A stretch of DNA of 46,347 nucleotides from a virus: the IMG/VR virus record IMGVR_UViG_3300021062_000024, positions 1-46,347 of that record, one strand, 5' to 3'. The position numbers and the translations under genes are program-made. Positions within the stretch are counted from its first letter, which is position 1. Each line of letters begins with the position of its first letter. This document shows, piece after piece, positions 37,711-46,319 of the stretch. The notes under the pieces were generated by a model, which did not search any database, was not told where the DNA came from, and worked only from the letters and a program-made list of their open reading frames with translations.

Positions 37711-38657
37711 CAGAGGGCGATGCCCGCATCAAGGTAGGCGTTGGCCTGATTGGTCAGGAAGCCGAGTTCGGAGGCCGACGGCAGCGAGAAGCCGAACGGA
37801 TCGGTGCTCGCCCAGTTCCACAGGTTCGACGCGCCGCTCTGCGCCGCGCCGGGGAACAGCCCGTTCTGGCCGAACGCCATGTTCGCCGCCGAGAGACCGG
37901 AGCCAAGCAGGCCGATGCCCTGCCCTACCGGATTGCTGAAATACGGCTGCTGCGAAGTGGTCGAGCCGCCGAAGTTGATCCCCGGGTTGACCACGCCCAT
38001 GTAGCGCTGCAAGTTCTCCCATGGAGCATTGATCTGGCCCTGCTGAACCAATCCCAGCTTGAACAGGCTGTTCAGGTCGGAGTCCATCAGGCCCGGCACC
38101 ATCGCCGCCGCCTGCATGCGCCGGCCGGTGTCCTGGGATTGCAGCTGCGAATCCATCATGCCGGCGGAAAGCATCTGGCCGATGCCCTGCTGATACGCGC
38201 CGCCGTACATCTGGTTGGCGAGCTGCCCGAGGTTGCGACCGAGGATTTCCTGATTGGCGCCGGAGCCGTAACGGCCCGACCCGGCGAACTGCGAGCTGAT
38301 CTGCCCACGCAGTGCCCCCGCCGCGTCCTCGTAGGCGCCCTTAAGCCACGGGTTGCTGTCCGGTGACAGCATCTCTCCGGACATAAAGCGTTGGAGCGTC
38401 GGACTGGTAAAATACTGGCCGTGGTGGCCTGTCGCGTACTGCGCCACCGTGTCAGCCGCGCGGCGGTTCCAGTCCGAGGCGTGCTGGCCGGACGGCCCTA
38501 ACAGGCGCGTCTCGATTGCCTTGTAGGCGTCGGGAACCTGCGCACCCTGATTGTACAACCGCGCCGCTTCGGAGAAGCCCTGCGACAGGAAGGGCATGTT
38601 CGGCAGCGACGGGGAGGCCGTCTGCGTGGTCGAGACCGTCTCGGTTTCGTTAGACAT
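37710..38657 (-). CDS. Internal or tail virion protein
   Basis: 315 residues. The region DAAGALRGQISSQFAGSGRY, GANQEILGRNLGQLANQMYG recurs in many podovirus virion proteins upstream of the ejection proteins. The C-terminal third is Gly/Asn/Ser-rich. No signal peptide. Likely an ejection or tail-interior protein. Confidence 0.65.
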   Translation of the reverse strand: MSNETETVSTTQTASPSLPNMPFLSQGFSEAARLYNQGAQVPDAYKAIETRLLGPSGQHASDWNRRAADTVAQYATGHHGQYFTSPTLQRFMSGEMLSPDSNPWLKGAYEDAAGALRGQISSQFAGSGRYGSGANQEILGRNLGQLANQMYGGAYQQGIGQMLSAGMMDSQLQSQDTGRRMQAAAMVPGLMDSDLNSLFKLGLVQQGQINAPWENLQRYMGVVNPGINFGGSTTSQQPYFSNPVGQGIGLLGSGLSAANMAFGQNGLFPGAAQSGASNLWNWASTDPFGFSLPSASELGFLTNQANAYLDAGIAL

Positions 38658-39087
38658 CGGCCAACACCTTCCGCAGGATCACGTCCGTCTGCTGGTAGCC
38701 GGCAAGCTTCCGCTTCCAGCCCTTGCGCCCAACCACCTCCACCCGCACCGCGCCCAGCTGGCGAGCCCACGCCTCGACGGTCGGCAGGTGCTCCAAACAG
38801 GCGTCTATGTTGTCACCGCCAACATACCTCAGTTGCAGGACTTTCGCCATGGGTCTGATCGCCAGGGCGGTCACCAGGGCGCAGACGATTTCCCCATCCT
38901 TCTGGACGGCCCAAAGCTGCCATTCCTGGGCCAGGATCTTGCGGAACACGTCTATGACCCGCAGGTCGCCCTCCCGTGCCAGGGCGGGCTCCAGAAGCGG
39001 CCCCACGGCCCTTGCAACGGACAGCAGTTGGTCGGCCGGGACCGGGACCAGTTCAGTCTCGGGAGCCTCGGCCGGCTCGGTTGGCAT
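38650..39087 (-). CDS. GNAT-like hypothetical protein
   Basis: 145 residues from MPTEPAEAPE (39087); an earlier start near 39120 is possible. QEWQLWAVQKDGEIVCALVT, VLQLRYVGGDN and LGAVRVEVVGRKGWKRKLAG show the strand-helix pattern of a compact acetyltransferase-like fold, as seen in phage head-tail proteins annotated as GNAT. A catalytic role is doubtful. It overlaps the next gene by eight bases. Confidence 0.6.
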   Translation of the reverse strand: MPTEPAEAPETELVPVPADQLLSVARAVGPLLEPALAREGDLRVIDVFRKILAQEWQLWAVQKDGEIVCALVTALAIRPMAKVLQLRYVGGDNIDACLEHLPTVEAWARQLGAVRVEVVGRKGWKRKLAGYQQTDVILRKVLADV

Positions 39088-39097
39088 GGTTGTTGCT

Positions 39098-39421
39098 TCA
39101 GCCGATGACAACATAGTCATAGGTCCGGGTGGTGGATGCGTCCGAGGTATGCCCCAGCGTCGCCGAGCCATCGGCCTTTGCGGAGACCTTCGGGACGCCT
39201 GACGTGCGGGCATCATCAGTGGTCGGGCAGAATAGGATCACGCTCGACCCGCCGATCCGGGTGTCCGTGAGCGTGGTGCTGGTGGCGCTGGCCGTAAGCG
39301 TCACGGAGCCGGTGCAGTTCAGCTTCCCGGCAAGCATGCTGTTGAAGGCCACGCGCAAGACGTGCCATGCAGTCTCGATGCTGCCGGGGAAGCCTCCTAG
39401 GCCGCGGAAGGTCGTTGCCAT
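39098..39421 (-). CDS. Beta-rich virion protein
   Basis: 107 residues, Thr/Ser/Ala-rich beta strands (GSVTLTASATSTTLTDTRIG, then STTRTYDYVVIG). The pattern T-x-T-x-D-x-R-I matches a small decoration or fibre-like module seen in many phages. It begins in the stop of the tiny basic ORF (TGATG). Confidence 0.65.
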   Translation of the reverse strand: MATTFRGLGGFPGSIETAWHVLRVAFNSMLAGKLNCTGSVTLTASATSTTLTDTRIGGSSVILFCPTTDDARTSGVPKVSAKADGSATLGHTSDASTTRTYDYVVIG

Positions 39422-39471
39422 CAGCAGCCTTTCCCACCCTTGCGGGTCGGCTTCGGTTTACCCTTCGCCAT
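39421..39471 (-). CDS. Tiny lysine-rich peptide with near-perfect Shine-Dalgarno
   Basis: 16 residues: MAKGKPKPTRKGGKGC. AGGAGGTGATCC stands nine bases upstream of the ATG, an almost full match to the 16S rRNA anti-Shine-Dalgarno. Its stop overlaps the next start (TGATG). It is either a real small basic protein or a leader that loads ribosomes for the next gene. Confidence 0.5.
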   Translation of the reverse strand: MAKGKPKPTRKGGKGC

Positions 39472-39493
39472 AGACTGGATCACCTCCTCTCGA

Positions 39494-40972
39494 TTAGCGG
39501 CGGCCATCACGACGCCACTCGACTTCCGCCGCGACGGCATGCGTCCAGGTGCCGGCGGCAGCGATGGAAACCCTCACCCGGTGCTTGCGCGACGAGTTGC
39601 GCATCGGGCAGTAGCCGTGCGTGTTCTGCGAAACGGCTGAGGTGTAGGAAGGCGAGGCTCCCGAGGTCTCGCGATAGCCGAGCGCCGACGTGACGGTGAC
39701 CGAGGTTCCCTCGACTATCGGCCGCACGTTGGAAATGAACGCGCGCTCCGCACCGCCCAGCTCCACCTCTCCGGTCTCCAGCGTCGCCGCGAGATAGGTC
39801 GAGGTGAAGGCAACCAGCTTGTGGTCCGTGTTGAACGCCGCCAGCAGCAGATTGCCGCCGGTCCACGCGCGCGAGTCGAGCGAGAACGGCAACGTCTCGA
39901 TGCTCGCGCTGATCGCGTCCAGCTGCTCAAGCGTGTAACCCTTGGACAGGTCGGGGAACAGCAACTCGTATTCCACGCCGGTAATCTGCGACCATCTGCC
40001 AATCGAGTAGTTGAAGATCAGGATGCGGTTCGGCGTGCCTGCCGTGGCACCCGAGGGGAAGCCCCACATGACCAGGGAGTTGATCGGGTCAACCGTGCCG
40101 TTGATGCGATAGAGGTAGTCCTGGTCCAGCAGCGAATAGAAGGTCTTGTCCACCTTGTTCTTGCCGATGCCCTGGACCCCTACGCCGTTCCACATGTACC
40201 AGCCGTCATCGGCGAGGAAGAACGCCGACTGGTTCACCGGCACGATCGATTGTGGCGCCTTGCAGCCGCGATTCTTCACCATCTCGCGGAACTGCCAGAT
40301 GACGGGCGCGCCGATGAAGTCGCCGCGGAAGATCGAGCGCTCCTGGAAGACCGTCACATACTCGCCGCCCACAAGGCCGGTGACGTGCCCGCCATCGCCG
40401 ACGAGGCTCTGGCTGTCCGCCAGCGTGGTCTGCGAGGAAGACCAGGTGGTCGGGTCATCGATGCCGCACCAGGCCACCCCCTGGGGATCGGTCGAGAGCC
40501 TGCCGAGAAACACTTGCTCGCCAGCGACACAGCAGAACTTTGCGCGCGGGGGAGAGCCGGAGAGCGCCGCGAAATCCGTCGATGAGCCGAGCACGTAGGA
40601 TTGCACGTCATCAACAAAATTGGTCGCGATGATGCGCGTGCCGAACTTGCAAAAGCTCCAGAACCCGTCTGCCTCCGTGGCATAGGCGCCACCCGAGGCG
40701 CGCGTCACATCCTCCCAGGTCGAATCAGCGTTGGAGAACTTGTAGAGCTTGGTCGCGGTGCCGGCGAAGACAACGGTGTTGCCGTCATTATCCGTGCAAG
40801 CGAAGGCGCCTTGCACCCTCTCCGCCATCGCCCCGGAAACGACAGTCGAGCCCGGAAACGGCCGATAGCTGTTCGGGCCGGGAATGACGTTGGTCGCGAC
40901 CGTGGCGCCCGGGTTGTTCCAATCGGGGAGGTCGGGCAGCCATTCTGCGTAAGGGAGGACCTTGAACGGCAT
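39494..40972 (-). CDS. Tail hub / packaged-DNA stabilisation protein (P22 gp10-like)
   Basis: 492 residues. N-terminal ATVATNVIPGPNSYRPFPGS and repeated blades such as NTVVFAGTATKLYKFS, GTRIIATNFVDDVQSYVL, GEQVFLGRLS and GEYVTVFQERSIFRGDF suggest a beta-propeller. This composition and length fit P22 gp10-like tail hub proteins that close the DNA channel. It starts in the stop of the preceding ORF. Confidence 0.75.
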   Translation of the reverse strand: MPFKVLPYAEWLPDLPDWNNPGATVATNVIPGPNSYRPFPGSTVVSGAMAERVQGAFACTDNDGNTVVFAGTATKLYKFSNADSTWEDVTRASGGAYATEADGFWSFCKFGTRIIATNFVDDVQSYVLGSSTDFAALSGSPPRAKFCCVAGEQVFLGRLSTDPQGVAWCGIDDPTTWSSSQTTLADSQSLVGDGGHVTGLVGGEYVTVFQERSIFRGDFIGAPVIWQFREMVKNRGCKAPQSIVPVNQSAFFLADDGWYMWNGVGVQGIGKNKVDKTFYSLLDQDYLYRINGTVDPINSLVMWGFPSGATAGTPNRILIFNYSIGRWSQITGVEYELLFPDLSKGYTLEQLDAISASIETLPFSLDSRAWTGGNLLLAAFNTDHKLVAFTSTYLAATLETGEVELGGAERAFISNVRPIVEGTSVTVTSALGYRETSGASPSYTSAVSQNTHGYCPMRNSSRKHRVRVSIAAAGTWTHAVAAEVEWRRDGRR

Positions 40973-41181
40973 CAGGGATCAACCGGCGTCCAAGTGCCGC
41001 TCCCTGCCGATGCTGGAGTCCATGACGCCGCTGTTGGACTGGCCGCAGTCCATGAGCCGGAGCCTGGAGATACGGGCGTCCATTCGTCAGCAACGGCGCC
41101 GAGTGACAGGCCGCGCGTGACGATCCACTTGATCGTGTCGGTTCCAACGAAGCCGGGAACGATGATGTCCTTGATCGCCAT
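40972..41181 (-). CDS. Small Trp/Ser-rich virion protein
   Basis: 69 residues. MAIKDIIVPGFVGTDTIKWI is followed by a repeat of short units W-T-P/A-x-S/A (EWTPVS, SWTAAS, SWTPAS, TWTPVD). It has single-base overlaps with both neighbours. Probably a small tail or fibre-associated protein. Confidence 0.65.
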   Translation of the reverse strand: MAIKDIIVPGFVGTDTIKWIVTRGLSLGAVADEWTPVSPGSGSWTAASPTAASWTPASAGSGTWTPVDP

Positions 41182-42305
41182 CAGCTCGCCCGCGTGCGCG
41201 AGGTCGGAGACGAACTGTCGTTGAGCGTGTAGGTGGCGGCCGTCGTCGAGCCGTCGCGCTTCTTCACCGTCAGGGTGGTGCCGGAAATCGAGAACTCGCC
41301 GATGCTCTGGGCAATCTCATAGAGCGCCTGCGCAACGGTCATCGTCGCGCCATCGGCCGCGTAGGCTTCCGTCATTGCCGTGGTGAGCAGCGTGGTTAGC
41401 TGCTGATCGAGGTACTTGCCGAAGGTGCCGGCCGTGGTGTGACCGGACTGCTCTTCGTCCCAAATCGCGTCCACGGCAGCGGCGGAGAGTCCGGCCGAGG
41501 TCACCGTGGGGATGACGTTGTTCGTGCCCGCGTACCCCGTGCCGTCGAAAAATGCCTCCGCATTATCCGCCGCGCCGCTGTCGCCGCTGATCTGGGTTGC
41601 GTTGGCGGTGATCGGGGTCGTCAAGGTGATCGCCGAAGCAACCAGCGTCACACCTCCGGTTCCATCAAGTACCGCCTCAAGATTGTCCGCAGCAGTGCTG
41701 TCCCCGGAAATCTGCGTGACATTGGCGCTGACAGCGTTCGTGACGCTGGTGACGGTCGGGATCACATTGTTCGTGCCGGCATAGCCAGTGCCATCGAAGA
41801 AGGCTTCGGCGTTGTCGGCCGCCGTCGCGTCGCCGGAAACCTGCACCACGTTGACGCCAATCTGCGCTGAACTGGTCGAGACGGCAGAACCGGCGATGTG
41901 CGACGTGTTGACCTCAGGGCGTCCACCGGATGCCGTCAGGTTCGACCCGCCGAACTGCGCAACGTCCACCTCCAGCTTGTCAGTCGAGAACAGGCTGTCA
42001 TAGACGTTCGCCGGCACCACCATGAACTCGTGCCAAACGGGCAGCGCGCCGCTCTCGTGAACCGCGATCATCAGAACGCCGAGCGTGTCGGTGTCGGTGG
42101 TGTTGAGCGGGGTTTCGTACCAGCCGTTTTCCTCGTGCGTCGCCGCGTTGGCATCGTTCTTCTGTGCCCAGGCCCCGGCGTTCTTCTTCAGCCGCACGTC
42201 GGCCTGGCTGATCGTCAGGCCGGTTTCGGCGGTGACACCATCGGTCGCGTCGAGGAACGGGCCGAGTGCCAGGTCCACGGCTGTGGATTGCTTCAGGAAC
42301 CTCAT
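41181..42305 (-). CDS. Repeat-containing fibre-like virion protein
   Basis: 374 residues. The N-terminal 110 residues have an Ig- or fibre-head-like pattern. Three related units of about 50 residues follow (about 145-290), each with Q-V/I-SGD-x-x-AADN and two with FFDGTGYAGTNNVIPTVTS. A helical region DEEQSGHTTAGTFGKYLDQQ and a beta C-terminus follow. The DNA of the repeats differs at synonymous sites. Likely an elongated tail or head fibre. Confidence 0.75.
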   Translation of the reverse strand: MRFLKQSTAVDLALGPFLDATDGVTAETGLTISQADVRLKKNAGAWAQKNDANAATHEENGWYETPLNTTDTDTLGVLMIAVHESGALPVWHEFMVVPANVYDSLFSTDKLEVDVAQFGGSNLTASGGRPEVNTSHIAGSAVSTSSAQIGVNVVQVSGDATAADNAEAFFDGTGYAGTNNVIPTVTSVTNAVSANVTQISGDSTAADNLEAVLDGTGGVTLVASAITLTTPITANATQISGDSGAADNAEAFFDGTGYAGTNNVIPTVTSAGLSAAAVDAIWDEEQSGHTTAGTFGKYLDQQLTTLLTTAMTEAYAADGATMTVAQALYEIAQSIGEFSISGTTLTVKKRDGSTTAATYTLNDSSSPTSRTRAS

Positions 42306-43186
42306 GCCGCGCGCCGCCTACGATAGTTGTGCATGAAGACTGGGATGCTGGAGGCCGCCGCCGCAGGCGCCGTGCCTACAATCAACGCGAAGCGCGGCAC
42401 GATCATGCAGAATGGGTTTTGCGACCACTCCCATATCTCGTCATCGGAGAGGGCGCGATTCCAGCCGCACGAGATCGGGATAGAGGAGTTGGCGCTCACC
42501 ACCGCGGCGCCGCCAGGTAGGCCGCCAATCGCGAAACTCTGCGTTCCAACGGTCACGTCACGCGTAGTTGTGCTGCTGGTGGCCGCGGTCGCATCGACAC
42601 CATCACGCCAGATCGTATGCGTCGAACTGCCACCGCCAGTTACGCGGCGCCCGACCCAGGCATGCAAGCTCCCGTCAACCGCAGTGTTCGCCGTTTCGGC
42701 ACCGCTTGCGGCGGTGGCAAATGTTCCAAATGTGAACTTGCCAGATGCAACATTGAAATCGTCATCAATGTTCGCCATGAGGCGCCATTGATTGGCCGGG
42801 TTGACGCCCAACCGCTGGCCGATCTGATCGTATTCGGCGGCTGCCGCGGGTGGATTGGATACGCAGGCAACCGTGAAACTGCCCGTTCCCGCTCCGTCGT
42901 CAGTGACAATCGGTTGGGTCGTGCCGAAGTCGATCTTGGTATTGTCGGCCGTGCCGAACTTCCATGCCGCCCCGTAAGCTGAGGCTTGCAAAGAGATGTT
43001 GGCGTTCACCTCCTTGAACAACGCGGAACTGGCCCGCGTGATGTCCATAAAAAGGTTGAAGCCGCCAGGAATGCAGAACGCCATGTCTTTCGCCAGACGA
43101 TGGCGCTGGTCCACCATATAGGCGTAAGGCCGAGCCAGGATGTCGCTCGGCTCGCACGATGCGAGGATGTTGGCGCGGTGGATCAC
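42302..43186 (-). CDS. LamG-like (concanavalin-fold) virion protein
   Basis: 294 residues. The C-terminal half has the LamG/concanavalin pattern (GSLHAWVGRRVTGGGSSTHT, then CGWNRALSDDEIWEWSQNPF) with the typical NRALSDxEI motif. Such domains often bind carbohydrate. It overlaps its neighbours by four bases and adjoins the repeat protein, so it is probably an adhesive virion protein. Confidence 0.7.
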   Translation of the reverse strand: MIHRANILASCEPSDILARPYAYMVDQRHRLAKDMAFCIPGGFNLFMDITRASSALFKEVNANISLQASAYGAAWKFGTADNTKIDFGTTQPIVTDDGAGTGSFTVACVSNPPAAAAEYDQIGQRLGVNPANQWRLMANIDDDFNVASGKFTFGTFATAASGAETANTAVDGSLHAWVGRRVTGGGSSTHTIWRDGVDATAATSSTTTRDVTVGTQSFAIGGLPGGAAVVSANSSIPISCGWNRALSDDEIWEWSQNPFCMIVPRFALIVGTAPAAAASSIPVFMHNYRRRRAA

Positions 43187-43755
43187 TGCACTTCCGGGAT
43201 GATCGGATCGAACACGACGGAAATTTCCACCGCGTCGCTGTGGAACGCTGCGCCGCTATCGTTGTCCACGATCAGGGTGCCGTAGCGCTCGGTCGGGTAG
43301 AACACGCCACACTCGGCAACCTGCACCGTCCCTGTGGCTTGGGCCGTGCAAACGAAGCTGCCGATCAACTGGAGCTGCTTAAGCGACGCATCAAGGTTCG
43401 ACGAGTAGCCGGCATAGGCGCTGTCCGAGCCACTGACGCCACCGGGATTGCCGTTCGCCGCGGTGCTGCTGCTCGACGGCGCCCAGTAGAGCTTGATCAG
43501 GTTCCCGGCCGTTGGCGTCGCCGCAAGCTCAAAGGCCGCGCGGACAGCGTAGGCCGGGGCGCGATGCTCCCCGAGGTCGGCCTTCGCCGACTGGCGCGCC
43601 GCGTTGTTCGCCACACTGGTCATGTCGAGCTGCACGGCGGTCGGCGTGCCCTTGCTCAGCGTGTTGGCCGCTGCCGGCGCGTAGTCTGTGCTGTCGCGGA
43701 ACAGGATCTGCGGCGGGGTATCGTCCATCTCCTGGACGAGGATTTTGTTCGCCAT
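43183..43755 (-). CDS. Virion protein, beta-rich
   Basis: 190 residues, Ala/Thr/Ser-rich with strands (GNLIKLYWAPSSSSTAANGN). LQLIGSFVCTAQATGTVQVA and RYGTLIVDNDSGAAF suggest a jelly-roll or decoration-like fold. It sits between the adaptor and fibre-like genes. Family not recognised. Confidence 0.65.
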   Translation of the reverse strand: MANKILVQEMDDTPPQILFRDSTDYAPAAANTLSKGTPTAVQLDMTSVANNAARQSAKADLGEHRAPAYAVRAAFELAATPTAGNLIKLYWAPSSSSTAANGNPGGVSGSDSAYAGYSSNLDASLKQLQLIGSFVCTAQATGTVQVAECGVFYPTERYGTLIVDNDSGAAFHSDAVEISVVFDPIIPEVQ

Positions 43756-43758
43756 GAC

Positions 43759-44175
43759 TTAGAGCCTCCGCGCCTCTGCCACGTCGGAGGGCGTCGCTGG
43801 CGGTAGGGCAAGTTCCTCCGCCCGGCTGCCAGTCCGATCCAGCTTCGCCAGCAGGTTTGCCCGCGTGCCGGACTGTGCGCCGAACATCGCCAGCATCGCG
43901 GCCCTGATCTGGCTGCCTTGCCGGATGTCGATGGGGCCGTTGCCGAGAACGATACCGAGGTACTGACGGTCGGCCGCGCTGAGCGCGTCCCACTCGCTCT
44001 TGACCATGCCGTAGAGAACCAGCGCCGGGGTGATGCTCTCGACCGGCACGGTACGGTTCTCGGCGTTCAGGCTGTTCGCGACAGCCTCGTCACCCATGCC
44101 GGAGTAGCCGCGCGTGAGGGGATCGTTGTCGATCTCATCCCGCAGGCTTTGAAGTTGAGCAGACGTGTAGGTCAT
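43759..44175 (-). CDS. Hypothetical virion-operon protein
   Basis: 138 residues. MTYTSAQLQSLRDEIDNDPL, then GYSGMGDEAVANSLNAENRT and EWDALSAADRQYLGIVLGNG, a pattern conserved in many podoviruses near the head-tail joining genes. It may be a completion or connector factor; the function is unknown. Confidence 0.7.
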   Translation of the reverse strand: MTYTSAQLQSLRDEIDNDPLTRGYSGMGDEAVANSLNAENRTVPVESITPALVLYGMVKSEWDALSAADRQYLGIVLGNGPIDIRQGSQIRAAMLAMFGAQSGTRANLLAKLDRTGSRAEELALPPATPSDVAEARRL

Positions 44176-44232
44176 CCGTTAACCCATTGCCCCGTCAGCT
44201 GTGCTTGAATACGCCCTCCGGGAGAGCCCAAC

Positions 44233-44382
44233 ATGAGACCGACTGATCTCGCCGAAGCGCTGCGAAACCTGCTCATGGCCGCCGAACTTGAGGGCCGCGA
44301 CATCGATGAAGCAGAGCGCATCGACATCCTTGAGCGCGCCAAGCAGCAAGCGCGAGAGGCGCTGAAGCGACACACCGACTGA
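44233..44382 (+). CDS. Small plus-strand protein inside the late operon
   Basis: 49 residues: MRPTDLAEALRNLLMAAELE, then a Glu/Arg/Ala-rich helix. GGGAGAG stands upstream of ATG 44233. It fills the 238-base gap (44176-44413) opposite to the late genes. Opposite-strand frames are less gene-like. A possible moron or regulatory peptide. Confidence 0.45.
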   Translation: MRPTDLAEALRNLLMAAELEGRDIDEAERIDILERAKQQAREALKRHTD

Positions 44383-44413
44383 CGCGGCGCGATCACTATT
44401 GCGGCGCCTGCCA

Positions 44414-45034
44414 TCACAGCCACCCCCTAACTTCACCTAGGATGCGCTGGTCGTTCTCGCCCCGGAGCTTCAGGTATTCCTCCCGCTCCAGGGCCTTCAT
44501 GGCCGTCGCTTCGTCGTAGTTGCGGATCACATGCGCGAACAGATCGGCCTTCGCGCCAGAGCGGATCAGCGCCTCCGCCTCGACCATCCAGAAGTTGGTA
44601 TCCGTGGTCGCCGATAGCGCGGTCAGCTGCCGCACGCCGTAGAGCGTCAGCGTCATGACGGCGTTGGGAATCGGGTACAGCCACACCGCGTCCTGGAAGT
44701 AGGACCAGAGCCGGGGAATGCCCTTGTAGGAAGTGTTCGTCGTCAGGTCGATGATGACCGAATGCGGCTTCCGCTCCAGGTGATTGATCTGAGAGTTGAC
44801 CGTGATGGTGGCCTTGTCGGCGTAGATCAGCGGACCTTCACCCGAGCTGTCCGGCATGGTGTAGCTCTGCGTGCCGTCAGCGGTGGATGCGGTCCACTTC
44901 TGCTCCGTGCTCCAGAAGCGCTCGCGCTCGTAGCGGGCAATAGTGGTCTTGATGGAGCGCTGGATTTGAGTAGAGATGTTGTCTCGCCCAAGCTCGTCGG
45001 CGATCCGATCGATCATCGTGCCCAGAGTGCTCAT
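44414..45034 (-). CDS. Head-tail adaptor (P22 gp4-like)
   Basis: 206 residues. MSTLGTMIDRIADELGRDNI, then IQRSIKTTIARYERERFWST, GTQSYTMP and a C-terminal NYDEATAMKALEREEYLKLR match the tail-accessory/adaptor proteins of P22-like phages, which sit under the portal. It overlaps the glycosyltransferase start by four bases. Confidence 0.8.
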   Translation of the reverse strand: MSTLGTMIDRIADELGRDNISTQIQRSIKTTIARYERERFWSTEQKWTASTADGTQSYTMPDSSGEGPLIYADKATITVNSQINHLERKPHSVIIDLTTNTSYKGIPRLWSYFQDAVWLYPIPNAVMTLTLYGVRQLTALSATTDTNFWMVEAEALIRSGAKADLFAHVIRNYDEATAMKALEREEYLKLRGENDQRILGEVRGWL

Positions 45035-45813
45035 GCCGCCTCCCCAAGGTACTCAGGGAGGCCCGCATCCTTCGGGCTCGGCAGCCGGCCTATCGCGTAG
45101 TCCCTGTGCGCCTTCTCGCGGTTCCAAAGCTCCGCATACGGAACTTCCTGCATGTGCTGGAACCACGGGCCGCCAGAGGTGAAGTGCAGCCCGCGCGGGA
45201 CTTCGTTGTACGGCAGCTTGTCCCAGCCGACGAGGAAGTTCCAATCCGCCGGCAGTGCGCCGATCTCGTGCTCGTCCAGCCACTCGAAGGCATGCAGCCA
45301 CGCGCCCGGTCGAGCGTTCACATTCTCAACGGTCAATCTCGCGTTGGACGGGTGGCCGCAATTCCACAGGACGAAGGAGGACCAGTTCTTCCGCCTGTAC
45401 CGGGTCTGCTGCACGCCATCCATCTTCAAGCCTTCCTCCGGCTCGTGATGGTGCTTGACGCAGTAGACCGCCTTGTCGGTCGCATCCTGGAACAGCTCGG
45501 CGATGTCGCCGCGGATCAGGAAGTCGCAGTCGAGAAACAGCGCCCAGCCCTTGTATCCCTCAAGCGCCGGGACGAGAAACCGCGTGAAGCTGAAATCCGT
45601 GCTGAACGGCTTCTGGTCCTGCGTGTCGAACCGCTGGCCGTTGTGCAGGTAGTGCTGCCGCCAGTACCACCTGGCCCGCTTCAGGCTGTCGAGCTTCAGC
45701 GGGCGCACGTCAACGGGCAGCGACGAATGCCGCATGATCGAGTAGCGGCAGACCTCGTACGCCGCGTGCTCGCGCTGGTCGTATCCAATCCAGACCTTCA
45801 GGACATCAGGCAT
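45031..45813 (-). CDS. Glycosyltransferase, GT8-like
   Basis: 260 residues. IWIGYDQREHAAYEVC at the start, FSFTRFLVPALEGYKGWALFLDCDFLIRGD with the DCD metal motif (about 76-105), and GGPWFQHM with HRDYAIGR near the end resemble GT8/glycosyltransferase family members in phages. It is flanked by the methyltransferase and adaptor genes with overlaps of 4-16 bases. It probably transfers a sugar to a virion component or glycan. Confidence 0.75.
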   Translation of the reverse strand: MPDVLKVWIGYDQREHAAYEVCRYSIMRHSSLPVDVRPLKLDSLKRARWYWRQHYLHNGQRFDTQDQKPFSTDFSFTRFLVPALEGYKGWALFLDCDFLIRGDIAELFQDATDKAVYCVKHHHEPEEGLKMDGVQQTRYRRKNWSSFVLWNCGHPSNARLTVENVNARPGAWLHAFEWLDEHEIGALPADWNFLVGWDKLPYNEVPRGLHFTSGGPWFQHMQEVPYAELWNREKAHRDYAIGRLPSPKDAGLPEYLGEAA

Positions 45814-46319
45814 GTCAGCTCCCGCTCATCGCCATGCCCGCCGATGAGCTTGAATTGCTTGGACAGCCGCTTGAGCCACCAGTCGTCGTTCTCGACGATG
45901 AGGTGCGCGTTCCTGCCGTCCGCGAGTTGGTGCGAGGCAAACCGGGTGGCGATGACGAAGAAAACCCGTTCGCGGGTGACCCGGCGGAGATCGTCAAGAA
46001 CCGCATCCAGATGCTCCGGCTCGACGTGCTCCAGGACATCAGTGCAGATGACCAGATCGGCCGGTTCCGGCTTGGCGTCCTTGCCTTCGATGCAGGGGTC
46101 GTACTCGCGCCACTCCTGCATGATGCGGTGGCGCAGCTCGTGCCCGAGCATGCCCTTGCCGCAGCCGTAGTCGAGCACAGAACTCGGCTTGTAGCGCTTG
46201 ATCATCTCCAGGACGATCGGCGCATATCTTCCCGAGGTGCGGCCGAAGGTCGGATAGCGCACATGCGCTTCCTTGTTCAGGTCCCGGTATGCGGTGGAGA
46301 TCAGTTCCATCGCAGCCAC
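45798..46319 (-). CDS. SAM-dependent methyltransferase (complete copy)
   Basis: 173 residues. YKPSSVLDYGCGKGMLGHEL (about 41-62) is motif I, LVICTDVLEHVEPEHLDAVL (about 90-109) the post-motif II region with the CTDVLEHV pattern, followed by ERVFFVIATRFASHQL. This is the UbiE/Methyltransf_11-like group, often acting on small molecules or sugars. The gene is complete here; its first 40 codons are repeated at the left edge. It joins the cassette by overlapping the previous methyltransferase by 19 bases. Confidence 0.85.
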   Translation of the reverse strand: MAAMELISTAYRDLNKEAHVRYPTFGRTSGRYAPIVLEMIKRYKPSSVLDYGCGKGMLGHELRHRIMQEWREYDPCIEGKDAKPEPADLVICTDVLEHVEPEHLDAVLDDLRRVTRERVFFVIATRFASHQLADGRNAHLIVENDDWWLKRLSKQFKLIGGHGDERELTCLMS

